A stretch of 5,074 nucleotides of DNA from a bacterium (lineage in GTDB: Bacteria > CG03), in contig VMTI01000271.1 of NCBI GenBank assembly GCA_013791675.1, forward strand, positions 1 to 5,074, read 5' to 3'. The notes beneath the pieces were generated by a model, which saw nothing but the letters and a program-made list of their open reading frames with translations, did no database searches and was not told the origin of the DNA. Below, piece after piece: positions 1 through 5,074 of this stretch. Within the stretch, counting starts at the first letter, position 1. Each line of letters opens with the position of its first letter. The position numbers and the translations under genes are program-made.

Positions 1-6
1 AAGAAA

Positions 7-11
7 AGGAG
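7..11 (+). promoter_or_regulatory. Shine-Dalgarno site of the TonB-dependent receptor gene
   Basis: AGGAG lies five bases before the ATG at 17, close to ideal spacing, and fixes that start. It is the only clear Shine-Dalgarno sequence in the window. The four downstream genes start in overlaps or abutments with weak or no such motif, so they probably depend on translational coupling to the gene before them. Confidence 0.8.
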
Positions 12-16
12 AGAAA

Positions 17-1990
17 ATGTTGAAAAAGATTTCATTAGTATTCATCTCTATGTTTGTTTTAGTCCGTGCCGGTCTGACTGTTGATTATCCGGGAGATTTA
101 GGAACGATTGTTGTGACGGCAACGAAGTCAGAAGAGCTGCTCAGAGAGATTCCGGTGACCGCAATAGTGATAACCGGCGAAGAGATTGAGAAATCACAGG
201 CAAAAAACATGAATGAAATACTGGAAAATATTCCGGGAGTCAGTCTTTCGGGAGGAGATGCGGACGGCCGCAATCCCGTGATAAACCTGCGCGGTTTCTA
301 TGATTATAATTCCAGTTACGTGCTTGTACTTGTAGACGGGATGTCTATAAACTCCCCTGATACGGGGAAACCTTATATTGATTCCATTCCGTTGAATAAC
401 ATAGAAAGAATAGAGGTAATCAAGGGAGGACATTCCGCCGTATGGGGCAGTTATGCAATGGGAGGAGTTATAAATATCATTACAAAACAAGGCAAAGAAA
501 CTGCTGCTGCCGCTAATCTGTCTATTGGCGAATGGGGAACAAAGAATACGGATATTTCAGGCCAGGCGCTTTTACCCGGAAATATTGCTTTCAGTATCTC
601 GGCAAATTCCAAAATCAGCGACGGATGGCGTCAGTATTCCGGTTATGATATACAGACGATGGGCGGTTCTTTGAGTAAAAGAAATGATGCCCTGGGATAT
701 AAGAGCCGTTTGAGCTTCGGATATTATGAAGACGACTACAAATCTCCCGGTTATTTAAGTGAAAAACAGTGGCGGGACGGCCAGTTACATATGGGCGATG
801 CGACTTACTGGTGCGCGGGCGGCAGGCAGAATAATGAATACGCGAAGTTTATGATTGAGCAAAAACTGCCTTTGAATCTTTCAGCGCGGTTAGACTTGAA
901 TTACTTCAGGAAAGGCTACACCTTTTACTACCGTTCGTCCGGAGGAACGGCCGATATCAACGATGTATATGTCTTTACCGGCGGTATTGAATTCGGCGGA
1001 AAAATTCTTAAGAACAGTTTCACACTTGGATTTAATGTTGATAAAGGAAATGTGGACAGCCGGAATTACGCTGCAGATGCGGATAATGAGGAAATCGACA
1101 AGGACGTTTTGAAAAAGCACATGGACACCGATATTTCAAAGTTCGCTTTATACCTTCAGGATATGTGGAACATAACTGACCGGATGAATCTGAATATCGG
1201 AGCAAGGTACGATAAGCTGAAACACGACATTACCGACCGAGTGGCGGTCAAAGAGTATCATCCGGACGTCAGCGCCGTAAGTCCTAATTTGGGTCTGCTG
1301 TTTAAGGTGACTTCTAAATTGAATGTTTTCGGCTCGGTGAGTCAGGCTTTCAGACTGCCGACAGAATCTCAGTTCTGTAAAAATTCCGATTTGAACCCCG
1401 AGAAAGCGCTAAACTATGAAATAGGAGCTAAATTTTTTCTTGACAGGATATCCTGTGAACTGAGCGGTTATCAGATGAATGTGATTGACAAAATTACTTA
1501 TGAGGAAACCTCGCCGGCCGTGTGGGAATACCGCAATGTAGGAGAAGTCAAAAACCGGGGAATAGAGCTTGCTTCCAAGATAAGTATTAATAAAGAACTT
1601 TCTATCGCCCTTTCCGGAGATATCATGCAGACTGAAATTCTCAAAGAACCCAAATATCCGGATAGAGTTGGCAAAAATCTCACACAGTCTCCTCTCTGGA
1701 AAACGTCTCTTGGCCTGCATTATGAAAGCGAAACGGGTTTCGGCGCCGGCGCGGATTTACGCAAAGTCGGCTCATGGTATATGGATGATAAGAATACGGA
1801 AAAATATTCCGGTTATTTTGTTACGGATTTGAATTTTGCATGGAAGCGGGATAAACTCGGATATTTTCTGAAGGTTGATAATATCTTTGACGAGAAATAC
1901 TGCCGTAAGGCATATATTTCGGGGACCAGCAAATTGTATTATCCTTCCCTTCCCAGAACTTTTTCTGCGGGGATAAATGTGAAATTCTGA
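17..1990 (+). CDS. TonB-dependent outer-membrane receptor, BtuB-like (probable corrinoid receptor)
   Basis: A 657-residue outer-membrane active transporter that would import a scarce ligand into the periplasm using energy from TonB-ExbB-ExbD. A short signal peptide is visible (Lys3-Lys4, hydrophobic core 5-16, probable cleavage after Ala18). A TonB box, TIVVTA, follows at 30-35 and resembles that of E. coli BtuB. The plug domain covers about 45-157, with the family blocks IPGV (72-75), LRGF (91-94), LVDG (105-108), IERIEVIKGG (129-138) and GGVINIIT (149-156). The beta-barrel runs from about 158 to the end and closes with an aromatic-terminated strand ending in Phe657. Length is normal for the BtuB group. 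An acidic stretch at 354-372 (many Asp/Glu) could be an exposed loop. The gene is complete and heads the operon, followed six bases later by a BtuF-like binding protein. B12/corrinoid is inferred from that neighbour and the overall BtuB-like plug; a siderophore or other metal chelate remains possible. Confidence 0.93.
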   Translation: MLKKISLVFISMFVLVRAGLTVDYPGDLGTIVVTATKSEELLREIPVTAIVITGEEIEKSQAKNMNEILENIPGVSLSGGDADGRNPVINLRGFYDYNSSYVLVLVDGMSINSPDTGKPYIDSIPLNNIERIEVIKGGHSAVWGSYAMGGVINIITKQGKETAAAANLSIGEWGTKNTDISGQALLPGNIAFSISANSKISDGWRQYSGYDIQTMGGSLSKRNDALGYKSRLSFGYYEDDYKSPGYLSEKQWRDGQLHMGDATYWCAGGRQNNEYAKFMIEQKLPLNLSARLDLNYFRKGYTFYYRSSGGTADINDVYVFTGGIEFGGKILKNSFTLGFNVDKGNVDSRNYAADADNEEIDKDVLKKHMDTDISKFALYLQDMWNITDRMNLNIGARYDKLKHDITDRVAVKEYHPDVSAVSPNLGLLFKVTSKLNVFGSVSQAFRLPTESQFCKNSDLNPEKALNYEIGAKFFLDRISCELSGYQMNVIDKITYEETSPAVWEYRNVGEVKNRGIELASKISINKELSIALSGDIMQTEILKEPKYPDRVGKNLTQSPLWKTSLGLHYESETGFGAGADLRKVGSWYMDDKNTEKYSGYFVTDLNFAWKRDKLGYFLKVDNIFDEKYCRKAYISGTSKLYYPSLPRTFSAGINVKF

Positions 1991-1996
1991 TGCAGT

Positions 1997-2866
1997 ATGA
2001 ATAAGAAAATATGGGCAGGGATAACAATTCTTGTTATCTCTGCCCTATGGCTGAGTATTTTTTTATCAAAAAGCAGAAAACCGTTAACTGTCGGCCGGAA
2101 ACTGCCGGCTGCGGAAAGGATCGTTTCTCTTTCCTGTACTACTGAGATTCTCTGCGCTCTGGGAGCGGAAGATAAAATTGCGGCTATAAGCGGAATAGAT
2201 GAAGAAAATCCTTATTACGGGCTTCTGAAGAATAAACCGGCAGCAGGGGGGGGAATTAGAAATGTTAATTTGGAGATGGTTTTAGGGTTTAAACCGGATT
2301 TAGTATTCTGCTGGAAAGGACATGCCGATATTTTAAGAGAAAAAGGACTGAATGTTTATTCTGTCGGAACATATGATGTTGAAGGAGTAATGGAGTTGAT
2401 TTTAGACGTGGGGCGCCTTGCCGGCAGGGAGAATGGCGCGGAAGAAATTGTTGCAGACATGAGAAAAAGAGAAATAAAGGTTAAGGACAAAGTGGAAGAT
2501 ATCAATAATAAACCTCTTGTCTATTTTGAAGCCGGAACTGTAGGAAAATCCCGCGGGCCCGGATGCCTCACCCACAATTTAATTACCGCAGCGGGAGGAA
2601 TAAATATCGCCGGAGAGGAGCGCGTCCCTTTTCCCCTTCTTTCTCAGGAATACATAATTGATAAAAACCCTGATATAATTATCGTTGAAGAATACGGAGC
2701 GTCTCCCGGAGAAATAAAAAAAAGGAACGGGTGGCAGAATATAAAAGCGGTAAAAAATAACAGGGTTTATAGAAGCTATACATATTTCACCAGTTATGTC
2801 CCGAGATGCATTGAGGGCATGGAGCAATTCGCAGAATGGTTTTATCCGGAAAAAGAATACAGATGA
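1997..2866 (+). CDS. btuF: Periplasmic class III substrate-binding protein, BtuF-like (corrinoid/B12 binding)
   Basis: A 289-residue protein that would carry ligand from the outer-membrane receptor to the ABC permease. Residues 5-23 form a hydrophobic signal sequence or anchor. There is no lipobox cysteine, so it is either cleaved or held by an uncleaved anchor. The class III binding-protein domain (Peripla_BP_2) begins at RIVSLS (41-46) with TEIL at 49-52, followed by NLE (91-93) and KPDLV (99-103) and a Trp at 106. Compared from memory with E. coli BtuF, KPDLV-x-x-W and RVP[W/F]P-x-x-S-x-E (209-218) match well, with AGG-x-NI (199-204) before the second block; this is the main reason for the corrinoid call. 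Glu218 is a candidate for one of the acidic residues that dock on BtuC-type permeases. The start is six bases after the receptor stop, in the same frame, with no good Shine-Dalgarno sequence; no later Met would keep the signal sequence. The 5' end carries a strong hairpin (2013-2045), and codons 84-86 lie in a G8 tract. Confidence 0.88.
   Translation: MNKKIWAGITILVISALWLSIFLSKSRKPLTVGRKLPAAERIVSLSCTTEILCALGAEDKIAAISGIDEENPYYGLLKNKPAAGGGIRNVNLEMVLGFKPDLVFCWKGHADILREKGLNVYSVGTYDVEGVMELILDVGRLAGRENGAEEIVADMRKREIKVKDKVEDINNKPLVYFEAGTVGKSRGPGCLTHNLITAAGGINIAGEERVPFPLLSQEYIIDKNPDIIIVEEYGASPGEIKKRNGWQNIKAVKNNRVYRSYTYFTSYVPRCIEGMEQFAEWFYPEKEYR
2013..2045. repeat. Long near-perfect inverted repeat (RNA hairpin) inside the start of the btuF-like gene
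   Basis: Positions 2013-2027 pair with 2031-2045 over 15 consecutive base pairs, one of them a G-U wobble (2019 with 2039), around a 3-base loop TTC. The stem begins at +17 relative to the A of the btuF-like ATG, at the edge of an initiating ribosome. Its inner part, GATAACAATTCTTGTTATC (2020-2038), is a 19-base dyad with perfect 8-base arms. A run of seven T (2058-2064) follows 12 bases after the stem, too far for a textbook intrinsic terminator. The structure is directly visible. Its function is inferred: it could be an RNA processing or stability element, an attenuator, a brake on initiation, or a protein operator. Confidence 0.75.
2092..2111. repeat. Small GC-rich inverted repeat in the btuF-like gene
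   Basis: CGGCCGG (2092-2098) can pair with CCGGCTG (2105-2111) across the loop AAACTG, giving seven pairs including one G-U. It falls in codons 32-39, the linker between the signal sequence and the folded domain, where protein constraint is weak. It lies 46 bases after the larger hairpin. This may be chance, but two stems in the first 115 bases of one gene are worth recording. Confidence 0.35.
2246..2253 (+). repeat. G8 homopolymer tract inside the btuF-like gene
   Basis: Eight consecutive G encode most of the three glycines at residues 84-86, just before the NLE and KPDLV blocks. With eight G the frame is intact, and the conserved second half of the protein reads through correctly. A gain or loss of one base would truncate the protein. 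Tracts of this kind act as phase-variation switches in some bacteria, but nothing else here shows that it does so. Confidence 0.5.
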
Positions 2867-3879
2867 TGAAGAATAAACAAAAACTTATTCTATTTGCGCT
2901 TGTTTTGGGTCTTTTGTTAACGATGCTGGCAACATTGACCATCGGCCCCGTCCATATTCCGGCAGGCACGGTTGTAAAGATAATATTTTCAAAAATATTT
3001 GCCGTTCCTCAGACATGGCCGGATAACTTTCAGCAAATTGTGCTAAATGTCAGACTCCCGCGTATTTTACTGGCGGTCCTTGCGGGCTGCGCGTTAAGCG
3101 TTTCCGGCTGCGCGATGCAGGGTTTATTCAGAAATCCGATGGCGAGCCCTTATATCTGCGGTGTGGCTTCGGGCGGCGCTTTCGGCGCTTCTCTAATTAT
3201 AGCGTTTAATATCTCACATCTGCTGATTATACCAACGGCATTTTTTTTCGCGCTGCTTGCTGTTTTTCTTGTTTATAATTTAGCCAGAGCTGGAAATAAA
3301 ATCCCTGTTGAAACCCTGCTTCTTTCGGGTATTGCCCTTTCCCTTTTTTTCTCTGCTCTTACTTCTTTTGTTCAATATGTATCTAAGGAAGGAGAGCTTC
3401 GTCAGATCATCTTCTGGCTCATGGGCGGGTTCTGGGCAAGCAGCTGGAATAAGGTGCTCGGCAGTTTTCCTGTCATTTTCACAGGTGTTTTAGGAATTTT
3501 CTTTTTCAGCAGGGAGTTGAATATTCTCCTTATTGGAGAGGATCAGGCTCAGGATATGGGTGTGGAAGTGGAAATTACAAGGAAGGCCATTCTCATTCTT
3601 TCCGCCCTTGTTACCGCAAGCGCCGTGGCGGCCTGCGGGATTATCGGATTTGTGGGTTTGATTATTCCTCACATAATGAGAATTATTATCGGCCCTGACC
3701 ACCGTTTTCTACTTCCCGCCTCTGCTGTTTGCGGAAGTATATTCCTTGTGTGGGTGGACACTTTCGCCCGAACTCTGATTTCACCGACTGAACTGCCGGT
3801 GGGAATAATAACTGCGCTGATTGGCGTGCCTTTTTTTCTGTTCCTGTTAAAAACAAGAAAAAAGCTGAGCGGATTTTAA
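2863..3879 (+). CDS. FecCD/BtuC-family ABC transporter permease
   Basis: Inner-membrane subunit, expected to work as a homodimer with ten membrane helices per chain, forming the channel for the ligand delivered by the binding protein. From the start at 2863 it has 338 residues, the usual family length. Family blocks (numbering from this start): first helix about 8-24; RLPR at 64-67, followed by the LAGCALSVSG helix; MQGLFRNPMASP at 85-96; GVASGGAFGA at 100-109; GFVGLIIPH at about 262-270, the cytoplasmic loop region that couples to the ATPase; GPDHR just after; and ELPVGI at 310-315 near the end. The ATG at 2863 overlaps the btuF-like stop (ATGA), and a second ATG at 2866 overlaps it by one base; both are typical coupled starts. 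An in-frame ATG at 2836 would add nine polar residues and overlap the previous gene by 31 bases, which I consider less likely. Substrate specificity cannot be read from the permease alone; the corrinoid call comes from its neighbours. Confidence 0.93.
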   Translation: MMKNKQKLILFALVLGLLLTMLATLTIGPVHIPAGTVVKIIFSKIFAVPQTWPDNFQQIVLNVRLPRILLAVLAGCALSVSGCAMQGLFRNPMASPYICGVASGGAFGASLIIAFNISHLLIIPTAFFFALLAVFLVYNLARAGNKIPVETLLLSGIALSLFFSALTSFVQYVSKEGELRQIIFWLMGGFWASSWNKVLGSFPVIFTGVLGIFFFSRELNILLIGEDQAQDMGVEVEITRKAILILSALVTASAVAACGIIGFVGLIIPHIMRIIIGPDHRFLLPASAVCGSIFLVWVDTFARTLISPTELPVGIITALIGVPFFLFLLKTRKKLSGF

Positions 3880-4671
3880 ATGAAATTAAAGGTTTTGAAT
3901 TTAAGCTTTTCTTACGATACTATGCCGGCCTTGGAAGAAATTTCTTTTGAGGCGGAAGCCGGAGAAATATTAGGAGTTATCGGCCCTAACGGTTCGGGAA
4001 AGACCACCCTTCTTAAGTGCATAAACATGAAATTGAAACCGTTAACCGGAACGGTGCTGGCTGACGATAAAAATATTTCAAAACTTCCGCGCAGAGAAAT
4101 AGCCAAATATATAGGCGTTGTCCCCCAGATTTCTTCAATTTCATTTCCTTTTACAGTTTTTGAAGTTGTTCTTATGGGCAGATATTCCTACCAGAAAAGA
4201 TTTAGACAAACAAAGGAAAAGGAGGCTTCTATTGTCCGGCGCTGCCTGGAAATTACGGGTGTCAAAGACCTGTCAGCAAGGTTTATAACGGAAATTTCCG
4301 GCGGCGAATATCAGAGGGTAATCATTGCGAGGGCTCTGGCTCAGGAGCCGAAGGCACTGCTTTTGGATGAACCCACTTTACATCTGGATATCAATCATCA
4401 GATTGAAATATTGGATTTAATTTTTAATCTTGCTAAGAAAAAGAAATTAGCGGTAGTGATGGTTTTACACGACTTGAATCTTGCGGCAAGATACAGCGAT
4501 AGAATAATAGCGTTAAACAAAGGAAGAATTTTTGATTCAGGCACACCCGAAAAAGTGATTAGTATGGAAAATATCAATAAAATATATGGCATTGATGTTG
4601 AAATTAATCGTAATAATAAAGGAAGCCACCTGAATATTATCCCGCTTTCAGCAAGAGAAAAATATGAGTGA
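3880..4671 (+). CDS. ABC transporter ATP-binding protein, FepC/BtuD type
   Basis: A 263-residue cytoplasmic ATPase that would dimerise under the permease and power import. All catalytic elements are present: Walker A GPNGSGKTT at 35-43 (Lys41), Q-loop Gln83 in VVPQ, signature ISGGEYQRV at 139-147, Walker B LLLDEP at 160-165 (catalytic Glu164), D-loop LHLD at 167-170 and switch His197 in LHDLN. VFEVVLMGR at 93-101 is typical of the iron-siderophore/B12 importer ATPases. The usual small residue at the start of the D-loop (as in TSHLD or TSALD) is Leu167 here, a mild departure. About 50 residues after the D-x-x-x-x-L region form the normal C-terminal tail of the family. The ATG follows the permease TAA with no gap and in the same frame; the upstream Shine-Dalgarno match (GAGCGGA) is poor. 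The last eight bases overlap the next gene. Confidence 0.95.
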   Translation: MKLKVLNLSFSYDTMPALEEISFEAEAGEILGVIGPNGSGKTTLLKCINMKLKPLTGTVLADDKNISKLPRREIAKYIGVVPQISSISFPFTVFEVVLMGRYSYQKRFRQTKEKEASIVRRCLEITGVKDLSARFITEISGGEYQRVIIARALAQEPKALLLDEPTLHLDINHQIEILDLIFNLAKKKKLAVVMVLHDLNLAARYSDRIIALNKGRIFDSGTPEKVISMENINKIYGIDVEINRNNKGSHLNIIPLSAREKYE

Positions 4672-5074
4672 AATCATACTGGATTCATTGCGTGATCTAC
4701 TGATATTTGTTCCCAAAACGCTTTTTATAATGTTTATTTCTTTAACTGTGACATGGGCGCTGATCCGGAAAGGGATAATTGATAAAATAAGTTTTATCGG
4801 CAAACCTCTTACCGGAATCATCGGTTTACCCGACGAGACGGGTATAGCTTTTATTACATCTTTCGGTTCATCCCTCAGCGGGAATGTTATGTTGTCTGAT
4901 TTTAATAAACAGGGAATACTGACAGACTATCAAACTTATCTTGCGTCACTGTTTAGTTCAATACCAATATATATCAAAGAGTCATTCATTTATCAAATCC
5001 CTGTAATAATACCGATTCTTGGATTTAAAGTCGGTCTAATTTATTTTGCCTGTTTTCTTTTTTCCGGGTTTGTA
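4664..5074 (+). CDS. Polytopic membrane protein, probable Gate / nucleoside-recognition-type family (3' end beyond window)
   Basis: The first 137 codons of a gene that is open to the window edge. The ATG at 4664 overlaps the ATPase stop by eight bases, with a weak AAGAG (4653-4657) ahead of it, so expression is coupled to the transporter. The protein is hydrophobic, with likely membrane segments at about 12-34, 112-119 and 124-137. Between them is a Gly/Ser-rich, partly amphipathic region: GLPDETGIAF (54-63), TSFGSSLSGNVML (65-77), then IPIYIKES (100-107). An opening helix, a Gly/Pro break and a G-S-S-rich half-buried segment recall the Gate domain (PF07670) of SpmA/SpmB-type proteins and the FeoB membrane region. 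I recall stand-alone Gate-like proteins beside FecCD-type importers in some archaea and bacteria but cannot verify that here. No activity is assigned. Alternatives are an unrelated small transporter or a membrane accessory subunit of this importer. Confidence 0.7.
   Translation, partial: MSEIILDSLRDLLIFVPKTLFIMFISLTVTWALIRKGIIDKISFIGKPLTGIIGLPDETGIAFITSFGSSLSGNVMLSDFNKQGILTDYQTYLASLFSSIPIYIKESFIYQIPVIIPILGFKVGLIYFACFLFSGFV

Noticed and set aside
1409..1720. Antisense open frame of about 103 codons inside the receptor gene, and similar smaller ones on the minus strand elsewhere.
   Set aside because: They lie wholly within well-supported conserved genes, have no recognisable domains or ribosome binding sites, and look like frame shadows.
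1887..1918. Possible internal promoter near the end of the receptor gene: TTGACG (1887-1892) with TATATT (1913-1918).
   Set aside because: The spacing is 20 bases, too long for a standard sigma-70 promoter, and the bases encode conserved barrel residues (DNIFDEKY region).
1990..2004. Tiny ORF ATG-CAG-TAT-GAA-TAA overlapping the receptor stop and the btuF-like start.
   Set aside because: Only four codons, with no Shine-Dalgarno site. It could in principle catch reinitiating ribosomes, but nothing supports it over chance.
2019..2029. GGATAACAATT matches half of the E. coli lac operator.
   Set aside because: The other half does not match the lac operator; the bases are better explained as one arm of the local inverted repeat. 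No LacI-type gene or sugar pathway is present.
2716..2723. A8 run near the end of the btuF-like gene as a transcription slippage site.
   Set aside because: It encodes Ile-Lys-Lys-Arg in frame, A runs of this length are common in such sequence, and no useful alternative-frame product is apparent.
2836..2862. Longer permease start at ATG 2836, adding nine residues.
   Set aside because: The added residues are polar and not typical of the family N-terminus. The starts at 2863/2866 overlap the previous stop in the usual coupled fashion and give a standard N-terminus ahead of the first helix.
3241..3248. T8 run, with other T7 runs, in the permease gene, considered as terminators or slippage sites.
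   Set aside because: No stem precedes them, and they encode phenylalanines of membrane helices, as expected in such genes.

Overview
The window reads as one tightly packed, plus-strand uptake operon from a diderm (Gram-negative type) bacterium. A TonB-dependent outer-membrane receptor requires an outer membrane and a TonB energy system. Base composition is moderate and slightly AT-rich. Nothing in the sequence fixes the phylum, and there are no RNA genes, insertion sequences or CRISPR arrays.

Layout: a good ribosome binding site (7-11) precedes a complete TonB-dependent receptor of the BtuB/vitamin-B12-like type (17-1990). Six bases later comes a class III periplasmic binding protein that closely resembles BtuF (1997-2866). 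A FecCD/BtuC-type permease follows (2863-3879, start overlapping the BtuF stop), then a FepC/BtuD-type ABC ATPase that abuts it directly (3880-4671). Last is the beginning of a small polytopic membrane protein (4664 to the window edge, no stop), which looks like a stand-alone Gate / nucleoside-recognition-type protein. No intergenic gap exceeds 6 bases, so the whole strand is coding apart from the first 16 bases.

How it would work: the receptor captures a scarce large ligand, probably a corrinoid (a ferric siderophore is the main alternative), and moves it into the periplasm using TonB energy. The binding protein passes it to the permease dimer, and the ATPase drives it into the cytoplasm. 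The Gate-like protein is translationally coupled to the ATPase and is therefore probably part of the same physiology, but its role is unknown.

The most interesting points are: (1) a near-perfect 15-bp hairpin just inside the start of the binding-protein gene, whose core resembles a Fur box; (2) the coupled Gate-like membrane protein; (3) a G8 tract inside the binding-protein gene; (4) a Cys/His cluster on the predicted ligand-facing loops of the binding protein. Any riboswitch or promoter controlling the operon would lie upstream of the window and cannot be seen.
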